Source: CAWFGW01 sp963849955 (GTDB lineage Bacteria > Bacteroidota > Bacteroidia > Cytophagales > JAAEPT01). From it: 64,000 nucleotides of DNA. Made by a program: the position numbers and the translations under genes. A model generated the notes under the pieces. The model was not told the origin of the DNA. It did no database searches and saw only the letters and a list, made by a program, of their open reading frames with translations. Shown here piece after piece: positions 53,201 through 63,100 of this stretch (the first letter of the stretch is position 1; each line of letters starts with the position of its first letter). Location of the stretch: positions 62,001-126,000 of the forward strand of contig CAWKJU010000010.1 of the NCBI GenBank assembly GCA_963849955.1, in the 5' to 3' direction.

Positions 53201-56200
53201 GACTGATTTGACGAATGTAGGTGTTTACTCTGGTGTTTCGACAAACACACTTACTATCACAGGTGCAACAGGTGCTTTAAATGGGAATCAATACCGAGTT
53301 GAAATATTGAAAGCAGGTACTTGTCCAGCATTATCGGAAGTAGTAGAAATAAAAATCAACCCCAAACCCACCGCTACCATTTCAGATGGCCAAAATGTAT
53401 GTGATGATGGTGTAACAGAATCAAAGTTACCGATTCAATTGACCGGTACTGCCAACTGGGAAATAGCTTATTCGGATGCGCAAGGCAACACTCAAACCAT
53501 GACTGCAATTACTACTGCAGATACAGTAATAAAAAGTATTGAAGCTGGAACGTATGCACTGACTTCAGTAACTGATGGAAATGGGTGTACAAATCCTATT
53601 ACAGGACAGACAGGAAGTTTTAGTTACCTTACAGAGGTGACTGCTACAGCTACGATGGAGTGTAGTGATGTAAATTCAAGTCTTGATCCAGATGAATTTC
53701 AAATTCGCATAAAAATCACAGGTGGCGATACTACTAGTGTAGCAATTAATGAAATCACAACTGTTGGAGGAATCTCTTTCAGTGAAACAGCCTCTGGAAG
53801 TGGTATTTGGATAAGTAATGCTATTAATGAAGCAAACACGGTAGATCTCAATTTAACAGATGCAAATAATTGCAATGGAGGTTTTCCTCTAGAAGACCTA
53901 AACCAAAAATGCTCCTGCCCAATAACTATAGACAGTGTTTCATTTGAGTCGGATAGCATCTGCGCTGAAGGAGCAACAGGTTTGAATGTGTATTATAAAG
54001 GTGCAACATCTGGAAACTATAACATTACTTTAACGCCACCTTCTTCTGGAGATCTTACCAACACTGAATCATCAACAACGACAACGACAGCGTTTGCTAA
54101 CTTGTCAGATAAAGGTAATTACAAAATAGCTGTACAAGGAGTGGACGCTAATTGTTCGGTCACAGCTAATATTGATTTGTATCATTTTGATCAACCTCAA
54201 GCGACTATAGCTGGTGGTAAATCAATTTGTGCAGTCGATTCATCTGCAGAATTAACGGTTACTTTAACTAAAGGTAAAGCACCTTTTACTATCGATATTG
54301 CAGGAGCAGAACCCCATAGCTTAAACAGTGGGGATGAGCTACCTTATAAGATAGATACAATAAGTGTAAGTACTGCGGGTATATATAGCTTAGATAATTT
54401 AACGGATGCGAACGGTTGTATAACCTTAGCAGCCGACCTACCAAGCACCACAGAAGTTGAAGCAGTAGCCCCGCCAACCGCCATGATTACTTTTCCATCC
54501 ACTCGTAAGCAATCAGTAGGCGAGTCCACAATAGCTTATACGATAGAGGCTATTCAACCAACAACGACTGATTATGTTGGTACATGGAGTGCAACAGGAA
54601 TGGGGAATTTTAATGTGGTTGCAGGAAAGGGCGAATTAACTAATTTAGATAAAACTGTAGAAGATGATGGAACATCAGCAGCTACTTCAGTAGTAGTTTG
54701 GAAAGTGGAAGACAAAGACAAAGTCTGTCCTTTTGCTACCGATACGGTGGATATTATTAGAAGAAAAATAACAACTGCTGAAGCAGAAAACGATACGGTT
54801 TGTAAATCAATGCTGAACCAACCATATACACAAACACCAAACACCACACCAAGCTCAGTAGAAGCAGCAGAGTGGGTTGCTGAACCAGGTTCACCAGCAG
54901 TTACTACCTCCACGGATGGAAATTATACAATGAGTACCACCTTCACAGCGCTTGGATCCTACAAATATACCTACCGTATTTACAATGTGGCACAGCCGAC
55001 AAATGAATCTAAAAAGGAAGTTACAATTGTAATTGACAGCCTTCCAGATATTTCTAACGCCACCATAGATGGGGAGATAGGGGGGTGCCAAGACACTACT
55101 AAGTTCTACGAAGTGCAAGGAGCCATCAATACGGATAGCTATGAATGGAAATTAACAGGAGATTTAACAGCAAAAAAACCTACGAATACTACTGCTTCTG
55201 ACAGTATTACTTTCTCTGGTATAAGTGGTGGGCAAATTGAAGTTTCTGCTATAAATTACTGCGGTAAAGCAGGCACCATTGACTTGGATATTACTGATAT
55301 CCGACTTAAACCACAGAATACACCCATAATTAATGGACTAACACCAGTGTGTGAAAATGAAGCAAGCGCGAAATATGGGGCAAACAGTATTGATGCCGAT
55401 ACCTATACATGGTATTGGGGAACTGTTGAGAAGTTAACAAAGGTAGCCACAACAGATAGCTTAGGCTTAACTGATATAGATTTTGCTGGGAAAAGTGAAG
55501 GAACTGTAACGGTTTATCCTGCCAATGAATGCGGTGTTAATCAAGCTGCCAAAGGAGAGTTGAAGATAACTATCAATCCGATAGTTACTCCTAAAGTCTC
55601 CATAGTTTCTGATAAAGCTAATGATTTATTCTGTATCGAAGATGGAACGGTAAAGTTTACAGCTAACCCACTGTCGGGGGCAGGAACCTCACCTCAATAT
55701 GAATTTACAGTGGTTGGATCAGGATTACCTCCAGTTATAAGTTTAAATAATGAGTTTACCACTACTATATTGCAAGACAAAACACAAGTTCAAGTGATCA
55801 TGTATTCTGATGCTAGCTGTAGAAGTAAAGATGAGGCTATAGCAACTATTGAAATGCGTGAGGTGGTTCCTGCTGTTATCAATCTGACTCAAAAAGATGA
55901 GGTGTGTAATGGAGAGTCCATCTCAGTTGCTCTAAAAGTACAACCAGCCATTGATCCAACTGCTACAATCAAATGGTTTAACAATGATGTGGAAGAGCCA
56001 GATAAACAAGGTGAGCAGGAATTTACACTCAATAAAACAGGTAATTACATCTATAAAGCAACCTATAAAAGTAGTGTATGTAATGTCGATCAGGAAACAG
56101 ATGATATTAATGTAACCATTTGGGAGCAACCCATCATTGACTTCTCTGCGTTTTTGATAGAGCAACCCTTAAATATAAACATAGACACCAAAACAGAAAC

Positions 56201-56675
56201 AACTAATACATTCCTAGTTTCAATTCTAGGAGTAACTAACGACCAGATGGTTTATGATTGGAAAGGAGTAGGTGTAGGTAATCCAACTAACAAAGATTTA
56301 ACAGTTACTTATGCCCCTAATCAGGAAGGTTATTTTAATTATTCACTTTTAGTAAGTAACACTAATTATCCAACTTGTTTTGATGAGCAAACGTTTAAAC
56401 TATTAGCTACAGTACCATTGAGTATTCCTAATGCATTTAGCCCTAATGGGGATAAAATAAATGATACCTGGGAAATACCAGGCATCGCAAGGTATCCTAA
56501 AGCCATAGTAAAAGTCTTTAATAGATGGGGAAATTTAATTGATGAACGAGAAGTGAACAAAACGGGTCCGTGGGATGGGGACGATTTTCCAGTTGGCACA
56601 TATTATTACATTATCAATCTCCAAAGCGAAGTTAAACCGGATCCACTCACGGGTGCTGTTACTATTGTCCGGTAA
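50286..56675 (+). CDS. Giant T9SS-exported adhesin-like protein with type B (CHU_C) sorting domain
   Basis: 2129 residues. Signal peptide 1-22 (ending ANAQ). An N-terminal unknown region is followed by two jelly-roll/carbohydrate-binding-like modules that start IQNGDFETG (about 444) and IQNGDYELG (about 720). A series of Ig-like/HYR-like domains with paired Cys runs from about 925 to 2040 (for example TITTQPKDSTVCEG). The final 90 residues are a gliding-motility-associated C-terminal domain (IPNAFSPNGDKINDTW, VKVFNRWGN, GTYYYIINL), the T9SS type B signal. Surface adhesin or biofilm protein is the best guess. It is followed by a terminator, then a paralogous giant gene. Confidence 0.93.
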   Translation: MKLRSLVLFLVLVLGGYFANAQCGNEVVLAKDWCDNQYAEWKITNPEPNTKYHWYEQVYSGGIIVDTIDRGYGFNDPDGITFTSPFRYQDSSPASNDRFFWYQKEANKVQGMAEPTTSIGNQGVNSGYIVNFNADQQFLLEEVTIPIHSYYVDPNSTFYVQIRIGTDFSDIFYFKNTDLTVQGNVYYLTVPVGIDVAIGNNQELEVITNPAAPQAGTTQIANLAWFSTGQYNYTARESEGFDITGSASSSGNRAMVFDWKMTAYCDFVVTPPATLTTVDCCVPVLGNVEGSITEPTIVSLSESSTITLTAFESASNYFQWYKDGVAMTGENGQQLTVNEAAVYTVREVETSADLNEFSCYASKSFTIQERVLFADLVSPSPQPSTYCVGDELTLEATGDVTSLNWVQSSLVSNPSSRIVDVVITDAMVGPEFSFEVIADVIQGNLIQNGDFETGNIGPIATSSMTAVTGIPSPAQYLIGDIVPAAQSDWENINPANQCKGDGNFLIADGFGGGFSAEPIVWEYTLSGIDQNKDFVFSMDHTQIGWAEGKFATPRPLGPAAEFTVLINGSPLKTFTTQAAVDGVCDALDPTTWHTEEINWNSGSNTTANIKILAAPSGNRGADFAIDNIRFGGPASQSATVTVGPIENCFDVLVSRELCDGDSVRITAAGINTVTGDTLGTVDRWEDDATPSANIVGKTASVYVSPTQSTTYTAYVSFPGSSLIQNGDYELGVNGFTYGGVNGYYEQGNSPGSFTVLSDATTTACGTGCTPQGDHTTGSGSMLFVDPTNADGNVIGYTFNAESGKDYIFSLWIANAVEYDPTVNPNIVNYNPAEANVSFLIGGQEIAAIQLEENNDWVELSSVWTSNVTGSVTLEIFAKGDATLVTEQGVNEAGQTTGGGNDFLIDDFRLTTALDNQLSETITIEPCCTPATITTQPKDSTVCEGNNATFTVEATGTSLAYQWQVSTDAGLNWTDLTNVGVYSGVSTNTLTITGATGALNGNQYRVEILKAGTCPALSEVVEIKINPKPTATISDGQNVCDDGVTESKLPIQLTGTANWEIAYSDAQGNTQTMTAITTADTVIKSIEAGTYALTSVTDGNGCTNPITGQTGSFSYLTEVTATATMECSDVNSSLDPDEFQIRIKITGGDTTSVAINEITTVGGISFSETASGSGIWISNAINEANTVDLNLTDANNCNGGFPLEDLNQKCSCPITIDSVSFESDSICAEGATGLNVYYKGATSGNYNITLTPPSSGDLTNTESSTTTTTAFANLSDKGNYKIAVQGVDANCSVTANIDLYHFDQPQATIAGGKSICAVDSSAELTVTLTKGKAPFTIDIAGAEPHSLNSGDELPYKIDTISVSTAGIYSLDNLTDANGCITLAADLPSTTEVEAVAPPTAMITFPSTRKQSVGESTIAYTIEAIQPTTTDYVGTWSATGMGNFNVVAGKGELTNLDKTVEDDGTSAATSVVVWKVEDKDKVCPFATDTVDIIRRKITTAEAENDTVCKSMLNQPYTQTPNTTPSSVEAAEWVAEPGSPAVTTSTDGNYTMSTTFTALGSYKYTYRIYNVAQPTNESKKEVTIVIDSLPDISNATIDGEIGGCQDTTKFYEVQGAINTDSYEWKLTGDLTAKKPTNTTASDSITFSGISGGQIEVSAINYCGKAGTIDLDITDIRLKPQNTPIINGLTPVCENEASAKYGANSIDADTYTWYWGTVEKLTKVATTDSLGLTDIDFAGKSEGTVTVYPANECGVNQAAKGELKITINPIVTPKVSIVSDKANDLFCIEDGTVKFTANPLSGAGTSPQYEFTVVGSGLPPVISLNNEFTTTILQDKTQVQVIMYSDASCRSKDEAIATIEMREVVPAVINLTQKDEVCNGESISVALKVQPAIDPTATIKWFNNDVEEPDKQGEQEFTLNKTGNYIYKATYKSSVCNVDQETDDINVTIWEQPIIDFSAFLIEQPLNINIDTKTETTNTFLVSILGVTNDQMVYDWKGVGVGNPTNKDLTVTYAPNQEGYFNYSLLVSNTNYPTCFDEQTFKLLATVPLSIPNAFSPNGDKINDTWEIPGIARYPKAIVKVFNRWGNLIDEREVNKTGPWDGDDFPVGTYYYIINLQSEVKPDPLTGAVTIVR

Positions 56676-57186
56676 GTTTAACCAAATAATTAAATATGAT
56701 GTAAATAACAAGTCATTCTGCAAGTTCAGGGTGACTTGTTTTTTATTGTACAATTGCCAACCCTACCATCGTCTCAGAATTTTTTATGGTTTATTACCGA
56801 GTATAACTTATAAGAAAGTTAATATAAATTTACTGCATCAAAAAGGCATAAATCCAACTATATTAGAAGGACAAGAAACCAAAGTAACCTTGCTTAATTG
56901 GGATTTTAATATTTAATAAATTAATGAAAATTAATTATTTTAAAAGTTGTTAAATAATTTAACACTACGAGACATGGTTCTTTTTAGCGCGCTGTATGTG
57001 TTTTATGATACTTGTTGTGTGTTTTTTTTCAAATAAAACTAAGATTGTAAGAAAAATATTAAGAAAAGTGAGTTACATTTAGTACCTCTTTTAGTATTAA
57101 ACAATAATAATTGAGTGATATAGCTCAAAAAATTATTAAATTGCTTAATTGAAGAAATACACTTATTGATATTAATTGCCTCGAGT
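56676..57186. other. Intergenic region between the two giant genes
   Basis: 511 A/T-rich bases. The first 70 contain the terminator (56707-56744). The stretch about 56810-56916 has coding-like codon usage in one frame (ending NWDFNI) but no start codon of its own; possibly a gene remnant. The rest is A/T-rich leader for the second giant gene, without an identifiable promoter box. Confidence 0.45.
56707..56744 (+). terminator. Terminator after the first giant gene
   Basis: A 9-bp stem AACAAGTCA / TGACTTGTT with a 16-base loop and a T run, 30 bases after the stop. Confidence 0.8.
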
Positions 57187-60100
57187 ATGAAGATAAATAT
57201 GAATTTAATTGTTGCACTAGTGCTTTTTGTAGGTTTTATTTCCCAATCTTTTGGGCAAAAAGATTTAGTTATTTCTGGTGGAAATAAAGTATCTAGTTTT
57301 GTCTGTGCAAACAGAGTAGCTTATGTATGGGGAAGCAATGCTGGTGGGCAATTGGGTGTGACTGGAGCTCCTAATCCCTCAACGTCACCTCAGCAGGTAT
57401 TTATTCCAGGTTCAAAAGACATTCAGCAGATTAACTCTGGCTCTGGTTCACATTTCGTAGCAGTAGATTGCGATGGTTGGGTATGGGCTTGGGGAGGTAA
57501 TGCCGATGGTCAGGTTGGTAATGGTACAACAGGTGGGGTAGTTTCGACACCTACAAGAGTTAGAGCGAATCCCGCCGTAGATGCTACCCATAGGGATGCA
57601 TCTGGTTTTTTGATTAATGCTGATGTGGTTTACTCTGGAACGTCAAACACATTTGCCATTTTAGATAACGGTGAATTGGTTTCATGGGGTAAGAATGATT
57701 TCACAGGAGGAGATTATTGTGCAGGGTGTCAGCAAGGAATGTTAGGTCAAGGTACGAGTGTAAGTACTAATACGGCTAACTATGTATTAACAGCTGCTGG
57801 TACTAGACTGACTGGAGTGACACAAATATTTGCTGGAGACAATGTTGCGTATGCGTTGGTTGACATTGATGGTGATGGGGTAGGAACGGTCTATTCATGG
57901 GGACAGGGTGAAAATGGTACTTTAGGTAGAAATGCTGCTGGCACAGGTAATCCTGCAGCAGTGGCGCAGGTGCAAAGCAGTTATGCAAGACCAGTATATT
58001 ATGATAGTCCAGATGTTCCGATGGATAATATTGTCGAATTGCAGGCAGGAGATGTTTTTGGTATTGCCTTAGATGTAAACGGTTATGTTTGGACATGGGG
58101 TAATGGTGCATGGAATAACGCGACTGGAAATACAACAATTAATTATGCGGGTTCAGATCCTCGAAGAGTAATTGCAGGAAATACAATTGGAGCCTCAAAT
58201 GATGGTACTTACTTGTTGGCAAAAGCGATAGGTGGTGGCCAAGGTTATGGAATGGCTGTAACAGTTGATAGTAAACCTGTTGCTTGGGGAGGAACAGGAA
58301 CCTGTGTTGATGGAGGTGTAACTGGAACGGGAACTACTACAGCGGCAATACCGCCAACCTATATCCAACGAGCTGGGGGGGTAGTTGATAATAATGTTAG
58401 TTTAATAAATAGAGGTGATACGTGGGGTTTTTATGGAACTGCAAATAATGATTTTTATGCGTGGGGATGTAATGATGTTGGACAGTTAGGTATTGGTAAT
58501 ACGACACTGCAAACTAGGGCAACACAACTTACTCCACCAACAGGTTGTGATTTGAGAGACCCACCTCCTTTTGTCGCATTAACTCCAAAAAATGATACAA
58601 TAGTTTGTGAATCAACTTTTAGTGGTTTGCTGTTAAACTCTGGTTTTGTGCCGCCCACAGGTCTTGCATCAGTTTACCAAATTAGATGGTATAGAAATGA
58701 TGGCGCTACACCTGTAAAATCTGGAACAGCTACTGCTGCAAACTTAAGTTATAATGCTACACAAGACGGTACATATAGAGTTGAAGTTGAGTATACGGGC
58801 TCAAATGCTGGGTGTGTTGTCTATGATGTTGAAACTGCTGAAATTAACATTAATTATTATTTACAAACGTTTACGGCTCCAACTGATTTAACGTATTGTG
58901 GTGATTCAGCGACAGTGAATGTAAACTCTACATCCACGGCTAATCCAGTATATACTTGGTATCCTACAGCGGGATCTTCAGTTGCTTTGGGTAAAACTGT
59001 AGGCAGCACAAGTACAGATATTGACATATCCACAGTAGGAGGAACAGGAACTAAAACAGTTTATGTTGAAGAAAGTTCATCAGCTTCGGGTGCAGTACTA
59101 CCAGTAAGACCATGTGTCGCATCTGGTGCGACAAACTCAAATTTAAGTGGTAAGTATGTGCGTATAGTAGTTTATGAAGATATTGTGATTGATAGCCTTG
59201 ATGTTATTTATTGTAATAGTCAAGGTAACGCACAAACTCCTCAAACATGGCGAGCCTCAGTATTTGGAACTATGATGAATAATGGGAATGTTGTGCCAAA
59301 CACTACAGCTGGCGCAATTTTTAATGGTGTACAGACAACAGTTCCAGGAAATGCACCTAATACGTGTAAACCATTACGGATTCCAGTAAAAATAACATTG
59401 CCGGGTACTCCTGCTGGAAGAACATACTTTGTAAATATTAGTCAAGGATCTGATTATCAGCCGTTTGATTGTACTGTGAGTTATCCATTGACTGACAATG
59501 TACCAGGTCAACAAATTGTTGAATTTACTGGAACTAATGAGTTTGGAAATCCAGGCGCTGCTAACAAATATTTATCTCCATTTTTTAACATGATGTTTAG
59601 CACAAAACAAAAATTCTGTGATAGAATACCAGTTGATTTAACAGAACTATGTCCTTGTAATAAACCGGATTCTGTAAATGCAGGTGCTACCATTACCCAA
59701 TGCAATGGTACAACAGATATTTCTTTAACGGGAGGTTCATATGAAGATGGGGGAAATCCCATAGAAAACACGATGAATTACGTGTGGTATAAAAAAGGAG
59801 GTGCAGTGGGGACTTATACACCAGTACCCACACCAGTAGGCAGTGTAGGAGCTTATGATTTTACCGCAGGATTAACGCAAGCCGACTCAGGGATGTGGGT
59901 GTTGCGTGTAGAGGATGGAAATGATGGTAGTGTTCCTTCTTGTTACACAGAAGATTCTGTGTTGGTGAGGGTAGTTCCCATTCCCACAGCGCCCACAGCC
60001 ACGAATCCAAACAATGTTTGTGTTGGAGACGTAGCTCCAGAATGGAAAGCAGATTCATTGGCACCAAACAAGTTGTTGTGGTATACCACAGCAAGTGGGG

Positions 60101-63100
60101 GTAGTGAAGCTGAAACGGCACCACTTATTAATACAAGCACAGAAGGTACTCGCAATGTATGGGTAAGCCAAACAACTGCAACCACTCCTTCATGTGAGAG
60201 TGATCGTACGCCATTGAGTATAACCGTTAACCCGAACCCTCAAAACCTAACAATTACTCCAGGCGACACGGCCTATTGTGTGGGCACGACTTATAATTTA
60301 GTAGCGAGTGCAGATGCAAGTCCGGCAGTGACTTATACATGGTATAAAGGAGCAACCCCAACAGGCACTACATCAGCTACCCAAACAGGAGATGCAACAA
60401 CGACAGGATCCCCACATGTATATAGCGTAGTGGCAGATTCAGCAGGTTGTACGGATTCAGTTTCTGTGGTAGTCACGATTAATGCCTTACCAACAGGAGG
60501 TATAAGTATAGACAAAGATAGTATTTGTGATGATGGAGTTGAAGTGGCTACAGTAAGCATGACAGCGAGTGCCAATGGTCCTTACGATTTTTATTACACG
60601 GCAAGTGTAAGTTCCCCTACAGGAGCAGATGCACAGAATGAAGGGTCACCTTATACAGGGTTTAGCACTTCATCAGAGGAAACCATAAAGTTGGATAGTA
60701 TTGTTGATGTAAACGGTTGTAAATATGTAGGTATTAATACCGATGTTGTAGATGTTGATTACTATTCTGATGTAGTAGCGAGTGTTGCAACAGAGTGTCA
60801 AGATGTAAATTCAAGCCTAACAAACACCCAGTTCCAAATCCGAGTGAGTGTAACTAGCGGAGATTTGTCTACGATAGATTTTGAACAAATAAGCTCAGTG
60901 TCAGGGGTAACTTTCACAGCACAAGGCTCAGGTGTGTGGTTAAGTAATCCGATATCAGAAACTGAAAGTATAGATTTACGGGTGTTTGATGATAATGGGT
61001 GTAACGGAGGAGATACGATAGCTGATATAAACCAGCTATGTTCTTGTCCAAGTTCAGGTACATTAGCTATAAGCGAAAGCACGGTTTGTCCAGGCGACAG
61101 TACAGATATAACGGTGAGTTATACTAATACAGTAGTAAGTAATGTAAACATTCGTTTGTTTGATGATAATGACGTTCAAATTGATTCTGCCATTAATATA
61201 TCATCGAGCCCAGCAGTTTTCAGAGTTGGAACGTTAGGAGACTATAAAGCGACAATAGAGCATATCACAAATAGCTGTACGGTAAACGGTAGCCCATCGG
61301 TAACCTTAGCACACTACGACAGCTTAAAAGCGGTAATAAGAAACGATGCAGATGTATGTGCGAATGGAGACTCGACCAGTAGTATAACAGTAGAAGTGAC
61401 AGGGAATACAGGTCAAGGACCATATAGTTACTACTATAGTGTCAACAATGCCTTGAACACCACCCCAGAAACGATAACAACAGGAAATGTTAGGTCATTT
61501 GAAAGTGCAGTACTACCAGTAGGCACCACAGCTGATCAGGTCTATAGACTAGATAGTTTAGAAGATGCAAACGGTTGTAAAGCGATAGCACAAAACTTGA
61601 CAGGAGAGGCAACTATAAGTCCTATAGCTTTACCCGAAGCCGACATTACCGAAACGGGACCAAAAATACAAACCGCAGACCCAACCCAAGATTTGAATGA
61701 TGCGAATGTGTTACCTCCTGATTACATACGCTTATGGGAAGTGAGAAAAGGCACACCAGCGCCAGTAACGTTAGCAACGTTGTCGACTACTACAGGTACA
61801 CCAGTAACAGTAAGTGGTTTAGAAAAAGAAAAGATAGTAGAAGTAATTCTCACAATCAGCGATGATGGAGGAGTATGTCCAGTAGCAAAAGACAGTATCC
61901 TTATCGAACGCGTAGACGAAACAGTACCAAATGCAGGAGCCGATACTTCAATATGTGTGGGTAATGGCGTAACTCGAGTAGGAAACAGTGTGGTAGATGC
62001 TGTGAATGAAAGTGTAAGATGGTATAAAGCAGGAGCTCCAAGTGTAAACTTATCGTTAAATGAAACGTTAACGGTAGCGCCAGCGTCTCTGACCACAGCA
62101 GGTTCACCACATGTTTATGTGTACGAAACAACGAATAGTATTTCAAGTACGGTACGAACAGATAGTTTTGCGATTACGGTGATTGCGATGCCCGTAGCAG
62201 TAATATCAGGTTACGCAGACGGAGCGACCATAACGACTAATACTTTACCAGTAGTTTTACAACAAGGAGCTGCATTACCACCGGATTATACAGGAGCATG
62301 GTTCTATGAGAACACGGTGACTATCCCAACAGGTGGAAATGGGGTAGGTACTCCAACCAATCCAACTAGTATAAGTGTAGATGGTTTAGAATTTGAAGAA
62401 AGCGGAGAAGTAACCTATACCGTAAGTGATGTTGGTGGTGTTTGTCCAGATTCATCTGTAACCATCACCGTAGAGCGTAAGAACATTACAGCGGCCTGTG
62501 CGATTAATGACACGGTTTGTGTTTCAGCATTAGCAGCAGGAGGCATATATAGTCAAAGCCCATGTAGTTTGCCAGTTGGTGCAGAACAAGCAGAATGGTT
62601 GCAGGTATCAGGTTCACCAAATCCGACAAGCAATGCAGATAATAGTATGTCTGTAACATTAGCTGGGGTAGGAACCTATCAATTCACATATCGCATATTT
62701 AATCCAACTATAATGGGAGGTTCAGGCACACCAATAGAATCAAAAAAGACGATTACTATTAAGGTAATTGATGTCCCTGTAGTCTCCTCCGCGACCTTAA
62801 CGGGCGATAGTTTTGGATGTCAAGATACGGTAAAGACCTACACAGCCACGGGCATATTGAATGCAGAAAGTTATGCATGGACCTTGCCAACAGGCTTTAC
62901 GTTTGAAGGAGGAACACCAAGTACAAGTACAACTGCGAAAGTGGTGTTAGGCGGCACAACAGGAGGAGATATCACTATACGAGCTACAAACAGATGTGGG
63001 TTTAAAGATACGCTTATAGACGTGTCTACGATTTACTTAAAACCAACAGGTGGAACTGTAGCAAGCAATGTATCGTATTGTCCATCAGATGACTCAGTGT

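Noticed and set aside
56575..56916. 113-residue ORF after the first giant gene
   Set aside because: It starts inside the giant gene in another frame and runs through the terminator. Only its last 35 residues look coding-like and they have no start codon.
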